From contig NZ_JAXOJT010000001.1 of assembly GCF_036663835.1 (NCBI RefSeq), positions 1,364,001 through 1,428,000 on the forward strand: 64,000 bases of DNA, in the 5' to 3' direction. Shown in pieces: positions 7,561-17,752 of this stretch (position 1 is the stretch's first letter; every line of letters starts with the position of its first letter). The notes beneath the pieces are model-generated. The model was not told the origin of the DNA. It did no database searches and was given only the letters and a program-made list of their open reading frames with translations. The position numbers and the translations under genes are program-made. Source of the DNA: Sphingomonas sp. LT1P40. GTDB lineage: Bacteria; Pseudomonadota; Alphaproteobacteria; Sphingomonadales; Sphingomonadaceae.

Positions 7561-7895
7561 CATCTTCCCTGCATATCGCGGTGTTCTGAAGGCAGCCTGA
7601 CTGTCAGCCCGTCCAGCGATGCATCCAGCAAAATCTGGCACGACAACCGGCTCGTCCGTGTCGCACCCACGGCGAGGTCGAGCATATCCTCTTCCTCCTC
7701 GCTCGCCCGCGGCAAGCGATCGAAATCCTCCGGCGCGACGATCACGTGACAGGTGGAACACGCCATCTGCCCCTCGCACGTCCCCTCCAGCGGCATGCCC
7801 TTCGCCTGGCCCACTTCAAGCAACCGGTCGCCCGCAGCCGCCTCGGCCTCGGTAACCCCGTCACCGTCTGGATCAATGAACCGCACCCGGATCAT
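7560..7895 (-). CDS. 2Fe-2S ferredoxin, adrenodoxin/Isc type
   Basis: A 111-residue plant/adrenodoxin-fold ferredoxin. The cluster ligands are visible as CEGQMACSTC (C-x5-C-x2-C) plus a distal Cys in RLSCQI. It begins MIRVRFIDPDG, and the acidic stretch ASEEEEDML is typical of Isc-type ferredoxins that hand electrons to Fe-S assembly or to P450s. Its start overlaps the upstream cysteine desulfurase stop by 4 bp and its stop overlaps the beta-lactamase start. The desulfurase context favours an Fe-S assembly role. Confidence 0.92.
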   Translation of the reverse strand: MIRVRFIDPDGDGVTEAEAAAGDRLLEVGQAKGMPLEGTCEGQMACSTCHVIVAPEDFDRLPRASEEEEDMLDLAVGATRTSRLSCQILLDASLDGLTVRLPSEHRDMQGR

Positions 7896-8977
7896 GCCGC
7901 CACCCGCTGCGCCCGCGCCGCTGAATCGATCCGCTCAACGGCGCCCAACAATTCCTCCTCGGTCGTATAGCGCCCAAAGCCCAGCCGGATGCTCGACCGC
8001 GCCTCCGCATCCGACAGCCCGATCGCCCGCAACACATGGCTCGGCCGCCCCGACCCACTCGCGCAGGCCGACCCGGCGGAAAAGGCGATGTCGCGCAGAT
8101 CGGACATCAACCGCGCCACATCCAGCCCCGGATAATGCAGGTTGAGGTTCCCCGGATACCGCTCATCCTTCGACCCGTTCAACGTCCACCCCGCGCTGCC
8201 CAGCGCCTGAAACGCCGCGCGGAACAGCTGCGACACATGTGCCCGATCCGCCCCGAACCGCTGCTTTGCCAGCGCCGCCGCCGCGCCGAACCCCGCACAC
8301 AGCGAAGGCGACAACGTCCCCGATCGCCCCCCGGGCTCCTGTCCCCCGCCATGCAGCAACGGCTCCAGCGTCACGCCATCGCGCACCCACAAAGCCCCGA
8401 TCCCTTTTGGCCCGTGTACCTTGTGCGCCGACACCGCGACCAGATCGCACACATCCGGGATCAGCTCGCGCCCGAACCCCTGCACGGCGTCGCACAGGAA
8501 CAACGCCCCCGCCGCCTTGGCCAGCCCCGCCAGTTCCTCGATCGGCTGCACCGTCCCGATCTCGTTATTGACCAGCATCACCGCGACCAGCCCAGTCCCC
8601 GGTCCAATCGCCGCTCGCGCCGCCGCGAACTCGATCAGTCCATCGCTGCCCACCGGCAGGACCGTCACCTCGCGCCCGGTGGCCGCCACGGTATCCAGCA
8701 CCGCCGCATGCTCGGTCGCCAGCGTGACAATATCTCCGCGCGTCCCCTTGATCGCCCAGTTCAGCGCCTCGGTCGCACCGCTGGTGAAGCTCACGGTGCC
8801 GCCATCCGGCATCAAATCCGCGACCTGCTCGCGCGCCACCTCGACCGCCGCCTTCGCCTTCCGCCCGGCAGCATGCGCCGAGTGCGGGTTGGCGAAGTCA
8901 TCGCTCAACCACGGCAGCATCGCCGCCAACGCTTCCGGCGCTAATGGCGTCGTCGCCTGATAATCGAGATAGGTCAT
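7892..8977 (-). CDS. cysteine desulfurase (class V aminotransferase fold), second copy
   Basis: A 361-residue PLP enzyme that releases sulfur from L-cysteine as a protein-bound persulfide. It opens MTYLDYQATTPLAP. The PLP lysine motif is SAHKVHGPKGIG and the mobile-loop catalytic Cys is in SAGSACASGSGRPSH, a group II/IscS-like arrangement. The ATG at 8975-8977 overlaps the stop of the first desulfurase (ATGA); longer in-frame extensions are not plausible because they run through that gene. A paralogous desulfurase lies directly upstream and a ferredoxin downstream. Confidence 0.93.
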   Translation of the reverse strand: MTYLDYQATTPLAPEALAAMLPWLSDDFANPHSAHAAGRKAKAAVEVAREQVADLMPDGGTVSFTSGATEALNWAIKGTRGDIVTLATEHAAVLDTVAATGREVTVLPVGSDGLIEFAAARAAIGPGTGLVAVMLVNNEIGTVQPIEELAGLAKAAGALFLCDAVQGFGRELIPDVCDLVAVSAHKVHGPKGIGALWVRDGVTLEPLLHGGGQEPGGRSGTLSPSLCAGFGAAAALAKQRFGADRAHVSQLFRAAFQALGSAGWTLNGSKDERYPGNLNLHYPGLDVARLMSDLRDIAFSAGSACASGSGRPSHVLRAIGLSDAEARSSIRLGFGRYTTEEELLGAVERIDSAARAQRVAA

Positions 8978-10053
8978 GCCGCCCGCGCCCGTGCATCCGC
9001 CGCGATCTCGCGCCATAACGCCGCAAAGCCGTCCACCTCGACTTCGGTCGTGCCGCGCCCGAAACTCACCCGGATCACCTCGCGCAACGCCGGTTCGGTC
9101 CAGCCCATCGCGCTCAGTACATGGCTTGGCCGCAAGCTGCCCGAGGCGCAGGCGCTGCCTGCCGAAACCGCAAAGCCGGCCATGTCGAACCGGATCAGCT
9201 GCGCGGCGGCGGAGACACCCGGCATGCGATAGGCCCCGATCAGCGGCGACCGCGAATTCGCCGCGCCGACGATTTCGACGTCCGGCAACGCCGCCTCCAG
9301 CCGGGCGCGCAAGGTGTAGAGCGGATCCGTATCCTCCGGCACCTCGACCGCTGCGGCAAAGCCGAGCGCGCCGGGCAAATTCTCGGTCCCGGCACGATAG
9401 CCCTTCTCTTGCCCGCCCATCGGCATCAACGTGGCGAAATCGCGCACGAACAGCGCCCCGATCCCCGGCGGCCCGCCGCGCTTGTGCGCGGAGACCGCGA
9501 CCAGATCGGCATGCCGCAGCACTGCCGCAGACGCGCGCGCCGGCATTTGCGCCGCATCGACCAACAGGATCCCGCCCGCCTCGCGCACGATCTGCCCGAT
9601 CGCCTCGATCGGTTGAATCACGCCGGTCTCGCTGTTGGTCCGTTGCACGCACAGCAGCACGCCCGGCGCGATCGCCGCACGCAGCGCGTCGAGGTCCAGT
9701 GTTCCGTCCGACAGCACCGGCAGCACGCTAGCGCCTTCAGAATGGCGCAGCACCGAATCATGCTCCACCGCAGTAATCAGCCGCCGCTGCGCCATCGATC
9801 GCTTCAGCGCGATATAGAGCGATTCGCTCGCCCCGCTGGTAAGGATCAGTTCGTGTGGCCAGCCATAGGCCGCCGCGATCCGCGCCCGCGCATCCTCCAG
9901 CGCCGCCCGCGCCGCGCGCCCCTCGGCATGCGGCGAACTCGGATTGGCCCAACGCAGCATCGCCTCCTGCACCGCGGTCACCGCTTGCGGCAGCATCGGG
10001 GTGGTCGCGGCATGATCCAGATAGATGCGCCTGTTTTGTATTGTGGCGGCCAA
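8974..10053 (-). CDS. cysteine desulfurase, first copy
   Basis: About 359 residues, IscS/NifS-like: IYLDHAATTPMLPQAV near the N-terminus, PLP Lys in SAHKRGGPPGIG, and catalytic Cys in SAGSACASGSLRPSH. No ATG precedes the conserved domain. TTG at 10053 with GGAA about 10 bases upstream is the best start, giving LAATIQNRRIYLDH. It heads the four-gene operon and is divergent from the hydrolase at 10163. It is clearly a paralogue of the next gene, so the pair probably arose by old duplication. Confidence 0.9.
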   Translation of the reverse strand: MAATIQNRRIYLDHAATTPMLPQAVTAVQEAMLRWANPSSPHAEGRAARAALEDARARIAAAYGWPHELILTSGASESLYIALKRSMAQRRLITAVEHDSVLRHSEGASVLPVLSDGTLDLDALRAAIAPGVLLCVQRTNSETGVIQPIEAIGQIVREAGGILLVDAAQMPARASAAVLRHADLVAVSAHKRGGPPGIGALFVRDFATLMPMGGQEKGYRAGTENLPGALGFAAAVEVPEDTDPLYTLRARLEAALPDVEIVGAANSRSPLIGAYRMPGVSAAAQLIRFDMAGFAVSAGSACASGSLRPSHVLSAMGWTEPALREVIRVSFGRGTTEVEVDGFAALWREIAADARARAA

Positions 10054-10162
10054 GGGGGGATTCGTTCCAATTGCTTGTCGGGGCTTGTCGCTTATATAGC
10101 CTCCATCGTTTTTCGCGCCCAATCGTTTTAGGAGTGGGCGCCCCAATTCAAGCGAGTCTGCC

Positions 10163-10819
10163 TTGCCCGAAGTCATCATCCCCGGCCCCGAAGGCCGCCT
10201 CGAAGGCCGTTTCACCCCAGGCCCGCGCCCGCGTGCGCCCGTCGCCATGATCCTGCATCCGCATCCCAATGCCGGCGGCACGATGAACAACCGCATCACG
10301 CAGGAGCTGTTCAAGACGTTCCAGCGTCGCGGTTTCGCGACCCTGCGCTTCAACTTTCGCGGCGTCGGCAAGAGCCAGGGCGTGTTCGACAATGGCATCG
10401 GCGAATTGTCCGACGCGGCATCGGCGCTCGACTGGGTGCAAAGCTTTCACCCCGAGGCTTCGACCACCTGGATCGGCGGCTTCGGCTTCGGCGCGTGGAT
10501 CGGCATGCAGCTGTTGATGCGCCGTCCGGAGATTCGCGGCTTCATCTCGATCGCGCCGCCGGCCAATATGTTCGACTTCACCTTTCTCGCCCCCTGCCCG
10601 TCCAGCGGCATCATCATTCAGGGCGAGAATGACGAGGTCGTCACCCCCGGCGCGGTGCAAAAGCTGGTCGACAAGCTGCGCACGCAAAAGCACATCACCA
10701 TCCACCACGACACGATCCCGCACGCGAACCACTTCTTCGAGCAGGAAATGGAAGAGCTGATGGGCAGCGTGGACAAATATCTCGACATGCGCCTCGACCC
10801 CAACTCCCCGATCCGCTGA
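10163..10819 (+). CDS. alpha/beta-hydrolase family protein (COG2945-like) with the nucleophile position altered
   Basis: A 218-residue alpha/beta-hydrolase fold protein starting at TTG 10163. Family marks include LHPHPNAGGTMNN, the RFNFRGVGKSQG segment and a late His in IPHANHFF. The nucleophile elbow, usually G-x-S-x-G, reads GGFGFGAWIG here, so Gly replaces Ser. It may be non-catalytic or use another residue. It is divergent from the desulfurase operon with a 109-bp intergenic region. Confidence 0.85.
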   Translation: MPEVIIPGPEGRLEGRFTPGPRPRAPVAMILHPHPNAGGTMNNRITQELFKTFQRRGFATLRFNFRGVGKSQGVFDNGIGELSDAASALDWVQSFHPEASTTWIGGFGFGAWIGMQLLMRRPEIRGFISIAPPANMFDFTFLAPCPSSGIIIQGENDEVVTPGAVQKLVDKLRTQKHITIHHDTIPHANHFFEQEMEELMGSVDKYLDMRLDPNSPIR

Positions 10820-10841
10820 TCTTCTAGCCTTCTTCCTCTAG

Positions 10842-10868
10842 CCCTCTCCCGTTCTTCACGGGAGAGGG
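10842..10868. terminator. hairpin downstream of the hydrolase gene
   Basis: The 11-bp arms CCCTCTCCCGT and ACGGGAGAGGG (10842-10852 and 10858-10868) enclose a 5-base loop. The following 20 bases (10872-10891) are T-rich and identical to 62596-62615, which follows another GGGAGAGG hairpin. Probable intrinsic terminator and a dispersed repeat. Confidence 0.6.
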
Positions 10869-10928
10869 TTGGGTGAGGGTCTTCTTCTTTTCTTGCCTGC
10901 AGACCACGCCCCGCCGCATACTCCCCCC

Positions 10929-11486
10929 ATGAAGCAGTCCACCGCGATCAAGATCGCCACCGGCGTCGCCGCCGCCACCATCGGCGGCCTGTTCCTCTTT
11001 TCGCGCGCCACCCGCCCGCCGGTCATCAACCCAAACGTGCCGCAACCGGCCAAATCGGTCGATCTCGCCCGCTACATCGGCAAATGGTTCGAACTCGCCC
11101 GCCACGAAAACCGCTTCCAGAAGGGGATGGACGCGGTGACGGCGGAATATGCGCTGGAGCCGAACGGCAAGCTCGGCATCCACAACAGCGGCACCCGCAA
11201 CGGCGAGCGCTCAACCGTCAGCGGCAACGCGGTCATCGCCGACGAAGCGACCAACGCCAAGCTCAAGGTCTCGTTCTTCGGCCCGCTCTACACCGGCGAT
11301 TACTGGGTGCTCGATCACGGCGATGCGTATGACTGGTCGATCGTCGGCGAGCCCGCCGGCCGCTATCTCTGGCTCCTGCACCGCGAACCGCGCCCTGCGC
11401 CCGCCACGCTCCAGTCACTGCTCGAGCGGGTCGAGGCGCTCGGTTACGACCGCTGGGCGCTGCGCATCACACAGCAGCAGCCATGA
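10929..11486 (+). CDS. lipocalin family protein (Blc-like), membrane-anchored
   Basis: A 185-residue protein. An N-terminal hydrophobic segment (TGVAAATIGGLFLF) is followed by a lipocalin barrel. The first lipocalin motif is clear (DLARYIGKWFELARHENRF, with G-x-W), and the later GDYWVLDHGDAYDWSIVGEP and RYLWLLHREP match Blc. Blc-type lipocalins bind lipids at the outer membrane, but no lipobox Cys is seen here, so anchoring would be by the N-terminal helix. The ATG at 10929 is the only sensible start. Its stop overlaps the GFA gene start by 4 bp. Confidence 0.9.
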   Translation: MKQSTAIKIATGVAAATIGGLFLFSRATRPPVINPNVPQPAKSVDLARYIGKWFELARHENRFQKGMDAVTAEYALEPNGKLGIHNSGTRNGERSTVSGNAVIADEATNAKLKVSFFGPLYTGDYWVLDHGDAYDWSIVGEPAGRYLWLLHREPRPAPATLQSLLERVEALGYDRWALRITQQQP

Positions 11487-11950
11487 ACCGCCGCGAGATC
11501 ACCGCGACCGGCGGCTGCCAGTGCGGCGCAGTCCGCTACCGCGCCACCGCGATGCTCGACAACGCGCATATCTGCCACTGCCGCATGTGCCAGAAGGCGG
11601 TCGGCAATATCTTCGCCGCCCTTGTCGCCGCGCCCGACGATGCGATCGAGTGGACACGCGGAACCCCTGCGACTTTCCGCAGCTCCGAACATGTCGATCG
11701 CGGCTTCTGCGCCGCGTGCGGCACGCCGCTCTTCTATCACGGCCTGGAATCCGGCCGCACCAACTTCACCATCGGCTCGCTCGACGCCCCCGCCGCCTTC
11801 CCGCCCAAAACCCAGATGGGTGCCGAAGCCCGTATGCCATGGTTCGCCACGCTGCCGGAGGTCGAGGACGAAGGCGTCACCGAAACCGCCGACCCCGACT
11901 GGGCCGCCGCCATCGCCGCGAGCAGCAACCAGTCGCCGGATCGCGATTAG
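11483..11950 (+). CDS. GFA/CENP-V domain protein
   Basis: A 155-residue zinc-binding protein of the glutathione-dependent formaldehyde-activating (GFA) family. Cys ligands occur as GGCQCGAVRY, CHCRMCQK and FCAACGTPLFY, the expected C-x-C / C-x-C-x2-C / C-x2-C set. Most members have no proven activity, so no reaction is assigned. It is coupled to the lipocalin gene by ATGA. Confidence 0.92.
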   Translation: MNRREITATGGCQCGAVRYRATAMLDNAHICHCRMCQKAVGNIFAALVAAPDDAIEWTRGTPATFRSSEHVDRGFCAACGTPLFYHGLESGRTNFTIGSLDAPAAFPPKTQMGAEARMPWFATLPEVEDEGVTETADPDWAAAIAASSNQSPDRD

Positions 11951-13444
11951 CTACAACTCCCCGCGTTGCAGTCGCACACGGCGGATGCCGCCAGCCTTGT
12001 CGATTGCGGCCTTCACGTCCGCCCGCGCCTTCAGCTCGTTCAGCCGCTTTTCGAAGCTGTAGAGTGGCCGCCCCGGCAACGCGGCGTCATAGTCGCTCAG
12101 CCAGACCAGCGCCTCCGCGCGATTATCCGCGTCCGTCAGATTTCCGATCAGCGCCACTGCCGCCCCATCCAGATCGCCCCCGCACAAATACAGGTCGACC
12201 AATACCTGCCAATTGTCCTTTGCATGTTCGCGCGCATAGCTCAGATCGGTGGCATAGGCCGGCATATTGCCCAGCGCCGCATTGGCGCAGCCGCGCGCCA
12301 GACGCATTTCCATGGCGCCATATGGGCTCGCCGAAAATCCCTTGTCGGTCGACGGCAGCGTCTTCAGCGCATCGGCATGGCGGCCAAAGCGATTCTGCGC
12401 ATGCGCCAGATTGATCGTCTGGCTGACGTTGTCGCCACCATTCTCCTTCTCACCGGCCCCTTGCGTAAAGGCGACGAAGGTGGCGTCCGCATTGCCCATC
12501 ATCTCCTGCGTTCGCGCCATCGCGTCCCACCACCAATTGCGAAACTCGTCGGCGTCGGCATAGTCTTCGATCTTCTTGCCCCCCGCCCGCGCCGCTTCAA
12601 GCAGCTCGAGCGCTTCCTTTGGTCGACCGAGCGCCCGCAGATTCCCCACCGCGCCCAACAACGGGGATAGCGCATCGGGATGCCGCAGCATGTTCGCCCG
12701 CGCATTGGCCAGTTCGCGCTCCATCGCCGCGCGCGGGTCGAAACCGGCGGGCATCAGCGGGCCGGTGCGGGCGTCGTAACTCATCGTCAACAGGATCGAG
12801 GCGGAATCGATCAGCGCGATCTGCGCCGCTGCGGCTGCCGTGTCGCCGTTGCCCGCCAGAATCTTCGCCAGATCGTACCGAAAACCGTTCTTCGAAGCAC
12901 CCGCCTCGTCCGGGTCATAGGCATCGGCGGTCATGATCCGCAGGAATTGCAGCCGCAGCCCCTCCGATCCAGCGCCGTTCAGCTTGCGGCTGAGCTGGTA
13001 GAGCCAGCGCATCGGCACCGTGTTCAGCGCGCCGCCCCGCCCCTCGGTCATGGCGGCCAGCGTCGCCAGCGCCGCTGCATTGTCCCCCGAATCGAGGTCG
13101 ATGCCCAGCCGCAGGTGCCACAGCCCGTCCGGCGCCTCCGCCAGCGCGGTTCCGGCGATCGCCATCCGCCGTGCTTCCGCGAGATCCTTGCCCGCAAGAC
13201 ACGTCGCCGCCAGATAATAGGCCGCGGCCGCCACCGCCTCCGGCAATTGCGCCGCCGCAGCCGGCTTCAACGCCGGCTTGAGCAAGCGCACGGCACCCGG
13301 GCAATCCTCACGCTCGAACGCCGCCAGCGCGCGCTTGACCGTCTCCACGCCCTTGTCCGCACTTTCCGCACGCGCTGTCGGCATGACCGGCGAAACCATG
13401 CCGAGCGCGAACGCAACCCCGACCGAGACTGAAACACGCCGCAT
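11951..13444 (-). CDS. secreted TPR-like repeat protein, function unknown
   Basis: A 497-residue Ala-rich helical protein with a signal peptide (VGVAFALGMVSPVMPTARA, residues about 7-25). The start at 13444 follows GGGGGGAAGA. Repeated helix pairs of roughly 35 residues (AFEREDCPGAVRLLKPAL, YYLAATCLAGKDLAEARRM) suggest tetratricopeptide-like repeats, likely a periplasmic scaffold. It is convergent with the GFA gene. No specific family recognised. Confidence 0.83.
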   Translation of the reverse strand: MRRVSVSVGVAFALGMVSPVMPTARAESADKGVETVKRALAAFEREDCPGAVRLLKPALKPAAAAQLPEAVAAAAYYLAATCLAGKDLAEARRMAIAGTALAEAPDGLWHLRLGIDLDSGDNAAALATLAAMTEGRGGALNTVPMRWLYQLSRKLNGAGSEGLRLQFLRIMTADAYDPDEAGASKNGFRYDLAKILAGNGDTAAAAAQIALIDSASILLTMSYDARTGPLMPAGFDPRAAMERELANARANMLRHPDALSPLLGAVGNLRALGRPKEALELLEAARAGGKKIEDYADADEFRNWWWDAMARTQEMMGNADATFVAFTQGAGEKENGGDNVSQTINLAHAQNRFGRHADALKTLPSTDKGFSASPYGAMEMRLARGCANAALGNMPAYATDLSYAREHAKDNWQVLVDLYLCGGDLDGAAVALIGNLTDADNRAEALVWLSDYDAALPGRPLYSFEKRLNELKARADVKAAIDKAGGIRRVRLQRGEL

Positions 13445-13524
13445 TTCTTCCCCCCAACAGAAACATCGCACAGTGCCGTGATCGGGCACCGGACGAAAGG
13501 CGCCTTCCACTACGGACTCGCCGT

Positions 13525-13701
13525 TTACACCGTCCAGATCAGAACATTCCCCACCAGCACCACCGCACAGACGAGCATCAGCACACCCTTGGTCCGGTCC
13601 CCCCGGCGCAGGATCGTCACCCCGCCCCACACCAGTCCGCCCGCCGCCAGCATCAGCAGCGCGAGCAGGGTCGATGCGGCGGGGGTAAGTTGGACGTCCA
13701 T
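13525..13701 (-). CDS. 58-residue two-span membrane protein
   Basis: A short frame beginning MDVQLTPAASTLLALLMLAA and ending at TAA 13525-13527. Two hydrophobic segments flank a basic loop (LRRGDRTKG), so both ends face the periplasm by the positive-inside rule. AGGGAAAGGCG precedes the ATG. The codon usage and TM pattern look coding. Function unknown. Confidence 0.72.
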   Translation of the reverse strand: MDVQLTPAASTLLALLMLAAGGLVWGGVTILRRGDRTKGVLMLVCAVVLVGNVLIWTV

Positions 13702-13803
13702 CGCCTTTCCCTAACCTCCACCCCGCGCGCCGTCGAGCCATCCGCTTAATTGCGATTGACTTGCAATAGCGTATCCGGCAACTCGCCTTGCAAGGAGTTT
13801 CCG

Positions 13804-14231
13804 GTGTACCATTATCTCGATCGCCCCATATCCTCGCTCGACCTCGGCGGCCGCTTCTTCGTCTGGGCGATGCGCGGCTGGGTTCAGGCGGTGAACCTCG
13901 TCACTGCCCGTGCAACGTGCTGGGCGAGGGTTTTGCGCGCTGGAACGCCGAAGCGGGATTGCAATCCTTCTCCATGGCCATGGCAATTCTTAATTGCGAA
14001 GCGCGCGATCCCCTCTATTTCCGCCGCATTGGGCATCCGCGCATCGCCGAGCATGAAGCGCTGCTGATGGGCCTGTTTGAGAGCGTACGGCACCGACCAC
14101 ACGCCGCATTTCGAGAGACTTTGGCAATGATCGTTCCCGCCGCCAGCGCCCCCGCGCTGCAACTCGCCCTGGAGACCGCCGCCGCCGCGTTCGACGCCGT
14201 CGGCCTGCGCCCGGAAGGAGCCGCCCGATGA
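13804..14231 (+). pseudogene. frameshifted small helical protein gene upstream of fpr
   Basis: GTG at 13804 with AAGGAG six bases upstream starts VYHYLDRPISSLDLGG and reads well to about codon 33 (GWVQAVNL). From about 13900 the plausible protein continues in the -1 frame (HCPCNVLGEGFARWNAEAG, then SMAMAILNCEARDPLYF) to TGA 14229-14231, which overlaps the fpr ATG. A single missing base near 13895-13905 would rejoin the halves into about 142 residues. It could be a real inactivating deletion or a sequencing error. I recall similar small proteins in sphingomonads but know no function. Confidence 0.72.
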
Positions 14232-15037
14232 GCGACCGCAACGCCGCGATCCTCGCCCCCTCCGCCTCGCTGACCGTGGAAACCGTGACCAGCGTCCGCC
14301 ACTGGAACGAACATCTGTTTAGCTTCACCATCACCCGCCCGCAAAGCTTCCGCTTTCGCTCGGGCGAGTTCGTGATGATCGGCCTCCCCGGCGAAGGCCG
14401 CCCGCTGCTCCGCGCCTATTCCATCGCCAGCCCCGCCTGGGCCGAGGAAATCGAGTTCCTGTCGATCAAGGTGCTGGACGGCCCGCTCACCTCGCGCCTG
14501 CAACAGATTCAGCCCGGCGACCCGATCTTCCTCGGTCGCAAGCCCACCGGCACGCTCGTCACCGACGCGCTGCTCCCCGGCAAGCGCCTGTTCTTCCTCT
14601 CCACCGGCACTGGCCTTGCCCCCTTCCTCAGTCTGGCGCGAGACCCCGACGTGTACGACCTGTTCAACCAGATCCTGCTCGTCCACTCGGTCCGCCGCGT
14701 CAGCGACCTCGCCTTCCGCGAGGAACTCGAATCACAACTGGCGGGCGATCCGCTGGTGCAGGATCAGGCGCTGCTCCAGTTCAACTATCTCCCCACCGTC
14801 ACCCGCGAGCCCTTCCCCACCAGCGACCGCATCGGCACGCTGATCGAAAATGGCGGCCTGTTCGGCGCACAGATGCTCGGTAAAAAACGCCTCGACCCCG
14901 AAACCGACCGCATCATGATGTGCGGCAGCATGGACATGATCCGCGACCTCTCCGCGATGCTGGATGGGCTTGGATTTGCAGAAGGATCGAACGCGAAGCC
15001 GGGACAATATGTGATTGAGCGGGCGTTTGTAGGGTAA
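14228..15037 (+). CDS. fpr: ferredoxin-NADP(+) reductase
   Basis: A 269-residue FAD enzyme of the bacterial Fpr type, transferring electrons between NADPH and ferredoxin or flavodoxin. The FAD motif RAYSIASPAW (R-x-Y-S) lies near residue 58-67. The NADP-binding STGTGLAPFLSL is near 122-133, and CGSMDMIRDL is the late nicotinamide-site Cys motif. The C-terminus is VIERAFVG. The ATG overlaps the stop of the frameshifted gene. The last 165 bp are duplicated at 16851-17015 beyond the GNAT-nitrilase gene. Confidence 0.95.
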   Translation: MSDRNAAILAPSASLTVETVTSVRHWNEHLFSFTITRPQSFRFRSGEFVMIGLPGEGRPLLRAYSIASPAWAEEIEFLSIKVLDGPLTSRLQQIQPGDPIFLGRKPTGTLVTDALLPGKRLFFLSTGTGLAPFLSLARDPDVYDLFNQILLVHSVRRVSDLAFREELESQLAGDPLVQDQALLQFNYLPTVTREPFPTSDRIGTLIENGGLFGAQMLGKKRLDPETDRIMMCGSMDMIRDLSAMLDGLGFAEGSNAKPGQYVIERAFVG

Positions 15038-15168
15038 GGCAGGAGCTCATACCGCGTCACGATCGGTATCGAATACGCGACAAATGACTGGATCGGATCG
15101 TCTGTTGAAGGCAGGCGTTGCCGCGATACCCCACCGCCGAACTGTCCCGATCCAGCCGGAGCCAATCA

Positions 15169-16776
<1,608 letters not shown>

Positions 16777-16850
16777 ACGGCGCTAGGCGTGCCCGGTGCT
16801 TTACCTGCAAATATGTTTGGCACGCTCCTCGAGAACGATACCTCCCGCGA

Positions 16851-17015
16851 ATGCCCGGCGAAAAGTGCCTCGCCCCCGAAACCGACCCCATCATGATGCG
16901 TGGCAGCATGGACATGATCCGCGACCTGCCGGCAATGCTCGACGGCCTGGGTTTCGAGGAACGCTCCGACGCCAAGCCGGGGCAATATGTGATCGAGCGG
17001 GCGTTTGTGGGGTAA
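16851..17015 (+). pseudogene. 3' fragment of a second fpr gene
   Basis: The 165 bp here align without gaps to the last 165 bp of fpr (14873-15037), with about 29 mismatches by hand count, mostly third-position changes. The encoded tail (GSMDMIRDLPAMLDGLGF, then QYVIERAFVG and TAA) matches Fpr. No fpr-like sequence precedes 16851 and no reductase domain remains, so it is a remnant. The synonymous drift suggests it came from a related intact fpr rather than from recent local copying. Confidence 0.85.
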
Positions 17016-17143
17016 CAGGCCCGCTTTCGTCGAAGCAACTTAACCCATTATAAGACAATCTATTTTTCCGCGTCTCCGCACAATCGGTGTGGAACGCTGA
17101 CCGTTACGCATCGTTGGGGCAGCAGTTCTCCAAAGGATATGCG

Positions 17144-17752
17144 ATGGCCGACGATATGGACCTTACGGTCGTGGACGACGCTCCGCTGACCGCCTCGAAA
17201 CATGTGCGTGCTGCGGTCGATACAGCTACCGCATCATGGCTCGACAAGCCTGATCAGGGCGACGCCGATACGCTGATCGGCCGGACGGTAACGATCAATC
17301 GACCCCGTGCCGAACTGTTCGCCTATTGGCGCGACTTCACCAAGCTCACGACGTTCATGGACAATATCGAGCGGATCGATGTGCTTGACGACAAGCGCTC
17401 GCACTGGGTGGTCAAGGCGCCCGCCGGCAAGACGGTCGAATGGGATGCGGTAATCACCGATGAGCGCGAGGGCGAGTATATCGCCTGGGCGTCGGAAGAC
17501 GGCGCGGACGTTCCCAATAGCGGGCGGATCGATTTCCGCGATGCGCAGGGCGATCGCGGGACCGTGGTAACGGCGACAATCCTGTACGATCCGCCGGGCG
17601 GCATCATCGGCAAGGTGATCGCCAAGATGTTCCAGCGCGAACCGGCCATCCAGGCACGGCGCGACCTGCGCCGCTTCAAGCAGCTGATGGAAACCGGCGA
17701 GATCGCCACGGGCGCGCGCAACCGCGTCGCTCAGGAAGAAGGAAAGAACTGA
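17144..17752 (+). CDS. SRPBCC (START/polyketide-cyclase-like) family protein
   Basis: A 202-residue protein with a START-like lipid or ligand-binding fold. The core starts at [20 protein letters not shown] and ends at [20 protein letters not shown], the standard cyclase/dehydrase pattern. The ATG at 17144 follows AAAGGATATGCG; an upstream start would add 19 residues. Its TGA overlaps the next ATG (ATGA). It forms an operon with an alcohol dehydrogenase and an SDR, a grouping I associate with general-stress loci in alphaproteobacteria (inference). Confidence 0.88.
   Translation: MADDMDLTVVDDAPLTASKHVRAAVDTATASWLDKPDQGDADTLIGRTVTINRPRAELFAYWRDFTKLTTFMDNIERIDVLDDKRSHWVVKAPAGKTVEWDAVITDEREGEYIAWASEDGADVPNSGRIDFRDAQGDRGTVVTATILYDPPGGIIGKVIAKMFQREPAIQARRDLRRFKQLMETGEIATGARNRVAQEEGKN

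Noticed and set aside
13880..13920. Programmed -1 frameshift in the gene before fpr
   Set aside because: No slippery heptamer at the junction; a one-base deletion is simpler.
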